A stretch of 64,000 nucleotides of DNA from CALODL01 sp942492115 (GTDB taxonomy: Bacteria; Planctomycetota; Phycisphaerae; UBA1845; CAIVHJ01): assembly GCA_942492115.1 (NCBI GenBank), contig CALODL010000035.1, forward strand, positions 62,001-126,000. The letters are read 5' to 3'. The translations under genes were made by a program, and so were the position numbers. Below are positions 43,250 through 52,184 of the stretch, one piece after another. Numbering within the stretch: position 1 is the stretch's first letter; the number at the start of each line of letters is the position of its first letter. The notes under the pieces are model-generated. The model was not told where the DNA came from, ran no database searches, and saw nothing but the letters and a program-made list of their open reading frames with translations.

Positions 43250-46200
43250 ATGCTTTCGACGGTGTCCACCCGAGCGCTTCTCGTCTACACATCGACCCTG
43301 TTGCTTGCGGCTGCGCCCGCGCTGGCCGGCAAGATCCGGTGGGTCGGCGGCGATGCTGAGTTGCCGCGACGAGATGCGGCGCAAACCCGTGCCGAAGTCG
43401 CTCGGTTGGCGGCGCGTGCAGATGAACGCCACATCATCATGCAATTCGATGGGCCGGTCAGTGACGCCGAACGTGCCCAGCTGCAGGACGCTGGCATCAC
43501 GTTGCTGAGTTACCTCGGTGACCACGCCTTCTTTGCCGCGACGGCCGCCGCCAACGTCGATTCGCAAGCGGTCGCCAACTTGGCCGCTACACCGCGCGTG
43601 GCCCGGATTCGGCAAACCTGGAAACTGCATCCCGATTTGAACAACAACATCGTTCACGACTTCGCCGTGGTCAATCGCCACAAGGACAAGCAGGGAGATG
43701 GTGAAGGTGACGAGGAGACCATTGCCGCGGCATACGTTCTGTTTCATCAGGATGTCCGTCTGGTTCCCGACGCGGTCAACATTGCCCTCAAGCACCGCGC
43801 TTTCGTGCGCTCGGAGCTGCACTCGATCAACGGACTGGTCATCGAGTTGCCCGTGTCAGAGATCCGTCGTTTAGCAGACGAAGACGCTGTCATGTGGATC
43901 GAGCCGCCCCTGCCCAGGCTCAGCGGAGTGAACAACAGCAATCGCGAAATCACCGGAGCCGACGTCGTGCAGGAGGCGCCGTACAATCTCGACGGCTCGG
44001 GTATCAATGTGCTGGTCTACGATGGTGGCTACGCCCTCGAGTCGCACGGTGACTTTGGTGGCCGCCTGACCGTGCGTGATTCATCCGGTCTGTCGGACCA
44101 CGCCACCCACGTATCCGGAACGGTTGGAGGCGATGGTTCCGGCAGCGGCGGCCTGTATCGTGGCATGGCACCGGGAGTCATTATCGAGTCCTATGGTTTC
44201 GAGCAGGTCGGCGGTCTGCAGCAGGGCTTCCTCTATACGGACCCCGGCGACATCGAGGCTGATTACAGTGAGGCGCTCAACGTCTTCAATGTCGATGTGT
44301 CAAACAATTCGATCGGAAGCAACACGGCACCCAACGGCTTCCCGTGTGAATGGGAAGGCAACTACGGTGCAACCGGCGCGCTGATCGACGCCATCGCCGG
44401 CGGGAGTCTCGGTCGCCCGTTCCGTATCGTGTGGGCCAACGGCAACGAACGCCAGACCAGTGTATGCTTTGGTGTCGAGGGTTACCCTGGCCAGTATCAC
44501 TCGACGGCACCCCCGGCGTGTGCCAAGAACCACATCACCGTCGGCGCGCTCAACTCCAACGACGATTCGGTCACGAGTTTCACCAGCTGGGGGCCGACGG
44601 ACGACGGGCGTATCAAGCCCGACATTTCGGCGCCTGGCTGCCAATCTGATGACGATAACGATGTGACATCGTGCTCGAGTTCGGGGGGATACACCGGTAA
44701 GTGCGGAACTTCAATGGCCGCTCCGACAGTGACGGGGCTCAGTGCCCTCATCCTGCAGGACTACCGGGCGAACTATCCGACTGAAGACGATCCGCGTGGG
44801 TCCACGTTGAAAGCCGTCCTGGCTCATACTGCGGTGGATCTCGAGAACACGGGTCCTGACTACATGGTGGGCTACGGTTCGGTTCGCGTTGAAGCGGCGA
44901 TCAATCATTTTCGTGACGGTAACTTCCTCGAGGATACGGTCGGCCATGGCGCGACCTATTCATTCCTCGTGCTGGTGGGTCCGGGCGACACCGAGGTGAA
45001 AGTCACGCTGGCCTGGGACGATGTACCGGGTACGCCCAACGTCAGCCCTGTGCTGGTCAATGATCTGGACCTGCAGGTGTTCGACGCATCGAATACTCAG
45101 TATTTTCCATGGACGCTCGAGCCGTTCAATCCCAGTGCGCCGGCCGTGCGCAACGCTCCGGATCACGTCAACAACATCGAACAGGTCGTCATCGATGCCC
45201 CGGCTCCCGGCGTCTATCGCGTCGATGTCCACGGCTTCAATGTTCCCCAGGGGCCGCAGTCGTTTTCGGTCGCGGCGTCGCCGGTCCTGGTGGCCTGTTC
45301 CCCAAGCGGTATCGTGGCTCTCGACCGCAACAAGTATGCGTGCTCGGGGACTGCGACGGTACGCGTGGTCGATTGTGACTTGAATACCGATGACGGAGCA
45401 ATCGAAACACTGTCCGTGACCATCGTGTCCGATTCGGAGCCGGCGGGCGAGTCCATCCTGCTGACCGAGACGGCTGCCGAGACCGCGGCGTTCGAGGCCA
45501 CGATCGCACTCGAGACGGTTGATTCCGCTGGCACACTGCTCGTTGCCGATGGTGATACGGTCAGTGTGAGCTACACGGATGCGGACGATGGCCAGGGTAA
45601 CTTCAATGTCGTGGTGACGTCGATGGCGGTGGTCGATTGCTCGCCGCCGGTCATCTCGAACGTCCAGGCAGTCGATATCGAACCGCGCGACGCCCGCGTT
45701 ATCTTTGATACCGACGAAGATGCCAATGCCTCGGTCAGCTTCGGCTTGTCTTGTGGATCCTTGACCGAGTCGGCATCCGCTGGAGGTTTCGGAACATCAC
45801 ATTCAGTCAGCCTGCTCGGTCTCGAAGACGACACGTCGTATTTCTATACGGTGTCCGCGACCGACGGTGCGGGCAACTCGGAAACGGATGACAATGGTGG
45901 GGCGTGCTACACATTTGCGACCCCTCAGGTACCGGATTTCTTCACCGAAGCGTTCGGCGGTGACAATGATCTGGACAACACATCCATCCTGTTCGTGCCC
46001 AACGGAACGATCGACCAATACGCTGCCTGTGCCGAGCCCACGGTGGCCCTTCCGACTGATCCTGCGGGCGGTGAGGTGTTGGCGCTCGGCGACGATGAAT
46101 CCGAGCTGATCACTCTGGGCGGAGGCGAGTCAGTTGCACTCTATGGCGTGAGCTACAGCAGCTTCTATGTCGGCAGCAATGGCTATATCACATTCAATAG

Positions 46201-47113
46201 TGGTGCCGGTGACTGGACCGAGACACTGGATGAACATTTCGATCAGCCGCGGATATCGGCCCTGTACGATGATATTTCGCCGAACCAGTCCGGCACGGTC
46301 AGTTGGAAACAGCTGGCCGATCGCGTTGCGGTGACTTGGGAAAACGTGACCGAATACAACGCCGGAAACCAGAACACGTTTCAGATCGAGATGTACTTTG
46401 GCGGCGACATTCGTATCAGTTACGCTTCGATTGCCGCCGACGATGGCATTGTCGGTCTGTCCGAGGGTGAAGGCTTGTCCGCCGATTTCCTGGAGAGCGA
46501 CCTGAGCGGCTCTGGATCCTGCGGGCCCAGGCCGCCAGCGGCCAGCAACAGCACCGTGGCCACCGGCGAAGACATTCCAGTCGATATCGAGCTCGTGGCC
46601 ATCGACGATGGCTTACCTGATCCGCCCGCGGCGCTGACCTACACCGTGACGGCCCTGCCGCTTCAGCAACTGCGTGATGCCGGCAACGACCAGGTGATTG
46701 ACAGCGTCCCCTATGTCATGAGCGGTTCTGGGACAACGGTGACCTATGAACCATCCGGTGGCTTTTCCGGCGTTGATGGCTTCCAGTACATCGCCAGTGA
46801 TGGTGGCATTCCGCCAGAGGGTGGTGATTCGAACACCGCCACGGTGAGCATCGATATCGAGCCCGTGATCGAGTTGCCGTTCTTCGATGATTTTCCCTCG
46901 ACCACATTCGACGTCAACAAGTGGGCCATGGTGAGTGACGCGACGATCGACACCGTCGGTATCGCTGAACCCAGCCGCGCCCAATTCGGCGCGGTTCAAC
47001 GGCGATCCGAATGGTGGGGACGAAATCCGAACCGTCATGATCAATCTCGACGGCCTTCCTGGCGTCATTCTGAGCTATCACTGGCAACGGGCCGGAGGTG
47101 GCGAGGGTCCTGA
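43250..47113 (+). CDS. Secreted subtilisin-like (S8) protease, 5' part of a frameshifted gene
   Basis: A 1,287-codon frame with GGAGGAG eight bases before the ATG and a signal peptide ending at PALAGK. Residues 55-220 form a propeptide-like region. The S8 domain has Asp258 (LVYDGG), His284 (DHATHVSG) and Ser488 (GTSMAAP). A jelly-roll domain ('VTLAWDD', 'LDLQVFD') and fibronectin- and cadherin-like beta domains follow. Past about 46976 the frame turns into low-quality sequence, while the +1 frame continues the expected protein. A single extra base near 46973-46977 explains it; the full protein would have about 1,670 residues. Confidence 0.85.
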   Translation: MLSTVSTRALLVYTSTLLLAAAPALAGKIRWVGGDAELPRRDAAQTRAEVARLAARADERHIIMQFDGPVSDAERAQLQDAGITLLSYLGDHAFFAATAAANVDSQAVANLAATPRVARIRQTWKLHPDLNNNIVHDFAVVNRHKDKQGDGEGDEETIAAAYVLFHQDVRLVPDAVNIALKHRAFVRSELHSINGLVIELPVSEIRRLADEDAVMWIEPPLPRLSGVNNSNREITGADVVQEAPYNLDGSGINVLVYDGGYALESHGDFGGRLTVRDSSGLSDHATHVSGTVGGDGSGSGGLYRGMAPGVIIESYGFEQVGGLQQGFLYTDPGDIEADYSEALNVFNVDVSNNSIGSNTAPNGFPCEWEGNYGATGALIDAIAGGSLGRPFRIVWANGNERQTSVCFGVEGYPGQYHSTAPPACAKNHITVGALNSNDDSVTSFTSWGPTDDGRIKPDISAPGCQSDDDNDVTSCSSSGGYTGKCGTSMAAPTVTGLSALILQDYRANYPTEDDPRGSTLKAVLAHTAVDLENTGPDYMVGYGSVRVEAAINHFRDGNFLEDTVGHGATYSFLVLVGPGDTEVKVTLAWDDVPGTPNVSPVLVNDLDLQVFDASNTQYFPWTLEPFNPSAPAVRNAPDHVNNIEQVVIDAPAPGVYRVDVHGFNVPQGPQSFSVAASPVLVACSPSGIVALDRNKYACSGTATVRVVDCDLNTDDGAIETLSVTIVSDSEPAGESILLTETAAETAAFEATIALETVDSAGTLLVADGDTVSVSYTDADDGQGNFNVVVTSMAVVDCSPPVISNVQAVDIEPRDARVIFDTDEDANASVSFGLSCGSLTESASAGGFGTSHSVSLLGLEDDTSYFYTVSATDGAGNSETDDNGGACYTFATPQVPDFFTEAFGGDNDLDNTSILFVPNGTIDQYAACAEPTVALPTDPAGGEVLALGDDESELITLGGGESVALYGVSYSSFYVGSNGYITFNSGAGDWTETLDEHFDQPRISALYDDISPNQSGTVSWKQLADRVAVTWENVTEYNAGNQNTFQIEMYFGGDIRISYASIAADDGIVGLSEGEGLSADFLESDLSGSGSCGPRPPAASNSTVATGEDIPVDIELVAIDDGLPDPPAALTYTVTALPLQQLRDAGNDQVIDSVPYVMSGSGTTVTYEPSGGFSGVDGFQYIASDGGIPPEGGDSNTATVSIDIEPVIELPFFDDFPSTTFDVNKWAMVSDATIDTVGIAEPSRAQFGAVQRRSEWWGRNPNRHDQSRRPSWRHSELSLATGRRWRGS

Positions 47114-48266
47114 TGATGGTGAAGACCTGATCGTCGAGTATCTTGACGATGGCGGCGTGTGGCAGATCGTTCATCAGCACCCCGGCCCGGGTCCTGAGAT
47201 GAACACATTCCAGTACGAAGAAGAGATTCTGCCTGAGGATGCATTGCACGCGGCCTTCCGGCTGCGCATCCGCAACAGCGGTTCGTCTGGAAACTTCGAT
47301 GACTGGTTCATCGATGATGTCAGCCTGTTTGCCAAGGCCGAACCGTGTACCGGCTTGGCCGATTGTGCGGATGTCGACGATGACGGTATTCGTGACGATG
47401 GTTGTGTGTGGTGGATCTGTGACCATGACGCGTGCGTCTCTACGGCTGTCGTCTTCGCGGACATGGGCGGTCAGTTCGGTCTGTGTGCTCCCGACGGCAC
47501 GCCCGACGCCAATGATCGTTTTCATGCACTGAATTGTTTCTCGGACATCGGTGACAACGGCAGCTACAACTGCGAACCGGATCCGCCGAACGCTCTGAAC
47601 GTCGATACGGGTGGTCAGTTCGGTTCGTGTGATCCTGATGGCGTGTGCGATGCCAATGACGCGTTTGCAGCACTCAACGCGTTTGGCGGCGTGTCGCCAT
47701 GTACGTGTCCGATCAATCCGGAGCCGACCGTGAGCATGCCCGAAACGCGGGTCGTCGGCGCTGCGGCCATCAGCCTGGTCGCCGATCGGACACAGGTGCG
47801 TCCCGGCCAGCGCATCGTCATCGATGTTCTGCTTGATCGGCCCGTCAATGATCTGCGTGGCTACCAGCTGCACGTTGCCGCCTCCGGTGGCCTGCGCGGC
47901 CGATTGAAGTTGATCGACATCGGGATTGCCCCGCCGGTATCGGGCGCAGCTCACGTGTTCGACGGATTGGGCTACTGGGATGCGTTCAACGTGCGGACCG
48001 GGCAGATGCTCGCCGGTCTCGATACGCCGGGCGTAGCGGCTCCGCGCGGTTATCTGGCGACGTTCACATTCCAGGCGTCTGCTGAGGCTCAAGGACGCTT
48101 CAGCATTGAAGTGCTGCACGACGATGGCGATACGCAGCAGCGGACATTCCTGTTCCCGACGCACCCGACCGGGCGCATCGTGATTTCTTCGCGACCTGCG
48201 GTCGTCGAAGTGATTGGCCAGTCCGCCACCAGAACAGAACGCGTCAGTCGGCGATCGGCGAAGTAG
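46935..48266 (+). CDS. 3' part of the S8 protease gene: jelly-roll, dockerin-like and cohesin-like domains
   Basis: A 443-codon frame whose meaningful part begins at about 46977 ('APNSARFNGDP'). It has no signal peptide or ribosome site of its own, as expected for the continuation of the upstream frame. Domains: a jelly-roll ('SYHWQRAGGGEGP', 'FDDWFIDDVSLF'), the block 'LADCADVDDDGIRDDGCVWW', two dockerin-like motifs ('GGQFG.C.PDG..DAND') and a cohesin-like C-terminal domain ('PGQRIVIDVLLD', 'LRGYQLHVA'). The last 210 residues are paralogous to the C-terminus of the protein at 21186-23150. A strong terminator follows. Confidence 0.85.
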   Translation: MTRRSTPSVSLNPAAPNSARFNGDPNGGDEIRTVMINLDGLPGVILSYHWQRAGGGEGPDDGEDLIVEYLDDGGVWQIVHQHPGPGPEMNTFQYEEEILPEDALHAAFRLRIRNSGSSGNFDDWFIDDVSLFAKAEPCTGLADCADVDDDGIRDDGCVWWICDHDACVSTAVVFADMGGQFGLCAPDGTPDANDRFHALNCFSDIGDNGSYNCEPDPPNALNVDTGGQFGSCDPDGVCDANDAFAALNAFGGVSPCTCPINPEPTVSMPETRVVGAAAISLVADRTQVRPGQRIVIDVLLDRPVNDLRGYQLHVAASGGLRGRLKLIDIGIAPPVSGAAHVFDGLGYWDAFNVRTGQMLAGLDTPGVAAPRGYLATFTFQASAEAQGRFSIEVLHDDGDTQQRTFLFPTHPTGRIVISSRPAVVEVIGQSATRTERVSRRSAK

Positions 48267-48301
48267 AAATCAGATCGCGCGATCTGCGCATCCGAAACGA
48301 C

Positions 48302-48345
48302 AACACCCCGCGCGGGCAGCTGGTGCCCGAGCGGGGTGTTTGTTT
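48302..48345 (+). terminator. Rho-independent terminator of the S8 protease gene
   Basis: A perfect 10-bp outer stem (AACACCCCGC / GCGGGGTGTT) with an inner GGGC/GCCC pair, followed by TGTTTGG. It lies 36 bases after the stop and before the convergent pqiB gene. It may work in both directions. Confidence 0.85.
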
Positions 48346-48384
48346 GGTAATGAGCTATGATGCGAAGCAAGGCCCACCGCACAT

Positions 48385-49881
48385 CTACGGCGGAAAACCT
48401 CCCGGTATCGGCATCACCATCCCCCGATTTTTTTCATCGACGGCCAGCATCCCGATGACCGCGTGATCCCTGTTGGACAGCACGATTGCCCCGTTCCATC
48501 CGGCATTGAATGCATCGTCGCGCGTAATACGCCAGCCAGGCGCTGTCGGGTCGAGATACTCGCGGTTGATGACCATATCGAGTCCGCCCGGGCCGTACAG
48601 CGTGCAAGTTTCGGGTTCGGTTGCCTGACGGATACGCTCCACTGGCCAGGTGACTGTTGCTGGCGTGGTCACACACAGCGCCAGACCTTCGCCGCGCCAG
48701 GTCACGGCCTGATCATCGATGACACAACGTGTGCCGGCGATGTCGAGGACGACGTCGGTGGCCGAGGTGTTGCCGGTATCGACCATGTTCGTGGGAACCA
48801 GGACCCCGAGGCGCGTGGACAGAACGAGGCCCTGACGGGTGCCTTCGCCAGCATCGATGAGTCCGAGGGCTCGCGGATACTTCCAGGTCAGCGTGGCTGC
48901 GATCGGAGTCGGGCGGATCTGTTGGAGGGCGGCGACGTGCATAGGTTGATAGCCCGCGTAATCGATATATGGGGCCCATGTTGCGTACTCGGGATCGGCA
49001 TCGGGTTCGAGAACGAATTCGCGGCCCGCTTCGGCCGGGTCGCCGGAAGAGGTCGGCGTATAGAGTTGAACGCTGCCGGCCAGGACGCTTTGCAAACTGT
49101 CCAGATCGAGCGTCATGCCGCCGAGTCCGACGTCTACACGCAGACCGGAGCTGTCGACGAAGCGGCTGTCGTTGTGCACGAGCATACGGTACTGCGCATC
49201 GATGCGCAGCCAGGCTTCGAAGGTGCTGCTGTCGCGCGACAGCTGCGTGCGAACGATCTTGCCGATTTCGAGTCCGCGATAGAATACGGCCGATCCTTCC
49301 GTCACACCCTGGTTGCGACTGGCTCGTAACACGATCGGCAGGTCACCGTCGCGCAACCACATGGTCGGGGGTTCCTGTTCCAGTCCGGTGAAGTGTCGCT
49401 GGCGGGGACCAGTGCCCGGATTGACCTCCACGTGCGTGGCAAAGACTGCCTGGACGTTGCGTACGCCGCGGGTGAGATCTGCGCTGAACCGCGGGATCCA
49501 GAACTGCGTGCCCGCGCGGGCGATCATGGAATTGATATCAGGTTTGGCGGTCAGGCGTGTGCGCACCTGGATGCGATGGTTCTCGAGAATGGCGATATCG
49601 CGGACCTCTCCGACCTGGACGCCGTTGAGCATGACGCTTGCTCCGATCTGCAGCCCGTGCGGTCGTTCGAATTCGATGCTGACTTCCAGTCCGCGGCTGT
49701 GCCACCACCACCACCCGATCGCGCCCAGCAGGCCGGCGAGCAGGATCATGATGATGACGGTCATCAAGCGGAACGCCCTGGCATGGCCGGGAGCCGGAAT
49801 GACCTCTGCGACCGGGACCGTGACCCAGGCCTGGTTGGGCGGGGCGTCAGTGAAGGGAGGCGGGGCCGGTGAATCGGTCAT
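48385..49881 (-). CDS. pqiB: PqiB-like MCE-domain protein
   Basis: A 498-residue inner-membrane-anchored protein (helix at about 40-60) with two clear MCE/MlaD domains, 'SIEFERPHGLQIGASVMLNGVQVGEV' in parts and 'VLRASRNQGVTEGSAVFYRGLEIGKI' in parts. MCE proteins build periplasmic tubes for lipid transport between membranes. The canonical third MCE domain is not evident; instead the last 170 residues form a different beta-rich region. GGAGAG lies eight bases before 49881. It overlaps the pqiA gene by 35 bases. Confidence 0.85.
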   Translation of the reverse strand: MTDSPAPPPFTDAPPNQAWVTVPVAEVIPAPGHARAFRLMTVIIMILLAGLLGAIGWWWWHSRGLEVSIEFERPHGLQIGASVMLNGVQVGEVRDIAILENHRIQVRTRLTAKPDINSMIARAGTQFWIPRFSADLTRGVRNVQAVFATHVEVNPGTGPRQRHFTGLEQEPPTMWLRDGDLPIVLRASRNQGVTEGSAVFYRGLEIGKIVRTQLSRDSSTFEAWLRIDAQYRMLVHNDSRFVDSSGLRVDVGLGGMTLDLDSLQSVLAGSVQLYTPTSSGDPAEAGREFVLEPDADPEYATWAPYIDYAGYQPMHVAALQQIRPTPIAATLTWKYPRALGLIDAGEGTRQGLVLSTRLGVLVPTNMVDTGNTSATDVVLDIAGTRCVIDDQAVTWRGEGLALCVTTPATVTWPVERIRQATEPETCTLYGPGGLDMVINREYLDPTAPGWRITRDDAFNAGWNGAIVLSNRDHAVIGMLAVDEKNRGMVMPIPGGFPP

Positions 49882-50494
49882 CGGGATCTCTCCAAATCGA
49901 ATCCGGATCAAAGGACCACGAGGCAACCAGGCTGAGGAATACGACCAGTGCGAAGGCTACGAGGCCGGGGCCCGGATAGACCGTCACCAGGTCGCCAACT
50001 TTCAGAGCGGCAATGAGAACCGCGACCAGCAGCAGATCGAGCACGCTGAAGCGTCCAGACCACTCGATGGCGTGGAACAGCCAGGAGCGCTTGTGAGCGC
50101 TGAGCTGCGGACCCCGGGTGCTCAGAAGCAGCAGAGCCGTGATCTTGGCAATGGGCAGCACCACCGAACAGGCCAGCAGAATCAGCCCCAGTACGGTATT
50201 CCCATGATGCATCAACGAGATGACGCCTTCGACCAGGCCCATTTCGCTGGTGAACCCCAGTTTGCGGATACCCATGAGAGGCAATGTCATGGCCGGGATA
50301 CAGAAGATCACACCGGCTCCGGCAAGGATGGCTGCCAGCCGGTTGTTGTGCAGGGAGCGGCTCCAGGGGCGCAGGCTGTCCGCGCATCGACGGCACTTGA
50401 CCCGGGCGCCGCTGGGGATCGGCGTAGGGATCAGATTGGGTTGATGGCAGTGGCGGCACACCTCGAGTTGTGCGGTCATCGTGCGCGGCGTCAT
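49847..50494 (-). CDS. pqiA: PqiA-like inner membrane protein
   Basis: A 215-residue protein: an N-terminal zinc ribbon (C-x2-C ... C-x2-C at about 12-36) and four membrane helices with the PqiA signature 'FCIPAMTLPLMGIRKLG', 'LIPIAKITALL'-like 'VLPIAKITALLLL', and 'EWSGRFSVLDLLLVAVLIA'. E. coli PqiA has two such units; this is a single-unit version. It precedes pqiB and overlaps it. A pqiC gene is not adjacent. The start at 50494 or the ATG at 50479 are both plausible. Confidence 0.9.
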   Translation of the reverse strand: MTPRTMTAQLEVCRHCHQPNLIPTPIPSGARVKCRRCADSLRPWSRSLHNNRLAAILAGAGVIFCIPAMTLPLMGIRKLGFTSEMGLVEGVISLMHHGNTVLGLILLACSVVLPIAKITALLLLSTRGPQLSAHKRSWLFHAIEWSGRFSVLDLLLVAVLIAALKVGDLVTVYPGPGLVAFALVVFLSLVASWSFDPDSIWRDPDDRFTGPASLH

Positions 50495-50710
50495 GGCCGG
50501 GATGCTACCGCAAGCGTCGGTCCCGTGCACCCGGTGCATCGATCGACCGCTGCCTGTGAGAACTACCCAGTGCTCACCCGCCCGCGGGGGATAGTGCCCG
50601 GAAGCGAGATCGAATCGCCCCTGGAGCCCCCGAAATGCGTGTGGCACGGTACCTGCTCAAGGAGGGGCGGAACCGAGTAGGGGTCATGGAAGCACTGAAA
50701 GGTTCGAGCG

Positions 50711-51433
50711 ATGACAATGGAACAGTTGAAACTGGGGATGTGCGTTGGGTTGGCTGTTGCGGCACTCTGTCAGGTCGGCCAAGCCGAGGATGCGGATGAG
50801 CTGAAGATGCTTGCCCATCATGCCGCGATGCAGGAGATGGCCGATCGAATCGGTGAGCGCGATCCGGGGGGATCGGCGTTCGAGGTCGGTTGCATCGAAC
50901 GGGATGGGGTGATGAGCTGTCGCGGTTTCAGCGACTGCCAATGTGAAGCCTTGGGGGGCTTCTTCGAGGAAGCGAGTGGAGTGTGTGCAGTTGACACGGA
51001 GACGAGTTGTGCATCCGGGATCCAGGGCATCGCGCCGCGTCTGCGGGGGCGGACCGAGCGCGACGACGCGACACAGATCAATACGTCGTGCGCAGAGTCG
51101 CCGCTCGACTATTGCTGCGAGCTGACCCTGGATGGTCGCGTTGTGTGTAAGGGCTTCACGACCGAGACTTGCACGGCTGCCGATGGTGCGTTTGACCGCT
51201 TCAACGGTGAGTGCGCGGTCGAGGTGGCGATCGGGGCCGCAGACGACCTGCAGATGCGGGAGGATCCCGAGCGCCCGGATCTGGATATCATCAATCCGAA
51301 CGTCGGCGTCGCAGAGCTGAGCTGCCACGTGAACGCATGGAGCTGGTTGGTCTGTGTTGGCGACTACCTGCCCGTGTGTCCAAACAACTGGGAGCATCAC
51401 GCCGACAACACGTGCTGCTACCGGCTTGACTAG
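50711..51433 (+). CDS. Secreted cysteine-rich protein with repeated Cys modules
   Basis: A 240-residue protein with a signal peptide (cleavage near VGQAED). After an acidic spacer there are two related modules, 'CIERDGVMSCRGFSDCQC...G.F....GVCAV' and 'CELTLDGRVVCKGFTTETC...G.F....GECAV', and a shortened third that ends in 'VCPNNWEHHADNTCCYRLD'. The even number and spacing of cysteines suggest disulfides. No enzymatic motif or known family is recognised. AAAGG precedes the ATG, and a strong terminator follows. Confidence 0.72.
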   Translation: MTMEQLKLGMCVGLAVAALCQVGQAEDADELKMLAHHAAMQEMADRIGERDPGGSAFEVGCIERDGVMSCRGFSDCQCEALGGFFEEASGVCAVDTETSCASGIQGIAPRLRGRTERDDATQINTSCAESPLDYCCELTLDGRVVCKGFTTETCTAADGAFDRFNGECAVEVAIGAADDLQMREDPERPDLDIINPNVGVAELSCHVNAWSWLVCVGDYLPVCPNNWEHHADNTCCYRLD

Positions 51434-51452
51434 GGCTTGACCGAAGAGTGAA

Positions 51453-51490
51453 CGGGGCGCGCCTTCGGAGGGGGCGCGCCCCGCTTTGTT
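51453..51490 (+). terminator. Rho-independent terminator
   Basis: A perfect 11-bp stem (CGGGGCGCGCC / GGCGCGCCCCG) with a 9-base loop and a short T-rich tail (CTTTGTT). It lies between the cysteine-rich gene and the convergent marR-like gene and could serve both. Confidence 0.85.
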
Positions 51491-51525
51491 GCGCCACACC
51501 GTGGTTTTTGATCTCGCAGCGCCTC

Positions 51526-51939
51526 TTATGACTGCGCCATCAAATTGATCAGATCCATGAACTGCTGCTGCTGTGTCTTCGACAGGCGATTCAGGGCGTG
51601 GACGATGGGGTCGAGCTTGGCTTTACGGTACTTCTTGTAGACCTTGCCGCCTTCGGCCGTCATTTTGACATCGACTTTGCGTTTATCGTGCGCGTTGATC
51701 GCTGTCGTGATGAACTTGGATTCTTCGAGCCGCCTGATGATGCGCGACATTTGGGCAGGCAGCACGTTGATTTGTTCCCGGATGGCTCCAACGGTCTGGA
51801 CCCCGTTGTGCGCCAGTTGGTCGAGGGCGAGAAATTCCGATTCGGTGACCTCGGCGGTTTGACTGCTGATCTGCCGCCAGGAATTGACGGTCAGTGACAG
51901 GATGGCCTCGGCTAATTCTGTTGCAGAAGATGACATCAT
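51526..51939 (-). CDS. MarR-family transcriptional regulator
   Basis: A 137-residue winged-helix repressor-like protein. The DNA-binding region 'VGAIREQINVLPAQMSRIIRRLEESKFI' in helices 3-4 and the wing 'HDKRKVDVKMTAEGG' are typical; the flanking helices would dimerise. The position of the ligand pocket cannot be read. There is no ribosome site before the tandem ATG codons at 51934-51939, and a promoter-like pair ends only seven bases upstream, so the mRNA may be leaderless. Target genes are unknown; the divergent phosphatase gene is a candidate. Confidence 0.9.
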   Translation of the reverse strand: MMSSSATELAEAILSLTVNSWRQISSQTAEVTESEFLALDQLAHNGVQTVGAIREQINVLPAQMSRIIRRLEESKFITTAINAHDKRKVDVKMTAEGGKVYKKYRKAKLDPIVHALNRLSKTQQQQFMDLINLMAQS

Positions 51940-51946
51940 GGCAATG

Positions 51947-51973
51947 ATTATCGTCAGGAAACTATTTCGTCAA
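51947..51973 (-). promoter_or_regulatory. Candidate promoter of the marR-like gene (leaderless mRNA)
   Basis: On the minus strand TTGACG (5/6) and GATAAT (5/6) are separated by 15 bases. The -10 ends seven bases before the first ATG, so transcription would start at or next to the start codon. The short spacing lowers confidence. Confidence 0.4.
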
Positions 51974-52184
51974 CAATACTGTTGGACGATTATGGCCTGG
52001 TCTGGCATTGGCGACGTCCGGAAAGAACTGTGACTTTAATTCGTTGCCGCCATCAGCGGGAACGCTGCAGCCCCACGGCTCTTGAATCCGCCCAGCCTGG
52101 CGCTACCATATTCGACCGGTAAATGTGCAAGAGGACGCTCGATGGCCCCAGGCCACGGATGAGGTGAACGTGGTGGCGTGCCGC

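Noticed and set aside
51934..51952. A Fur-box match (14/19)
   Set aside because: It overlaps the ATGATG start codons, is not palindromic, and a match of this level is expected by chance at roughly the one-per-window scale; kept only as a side note.
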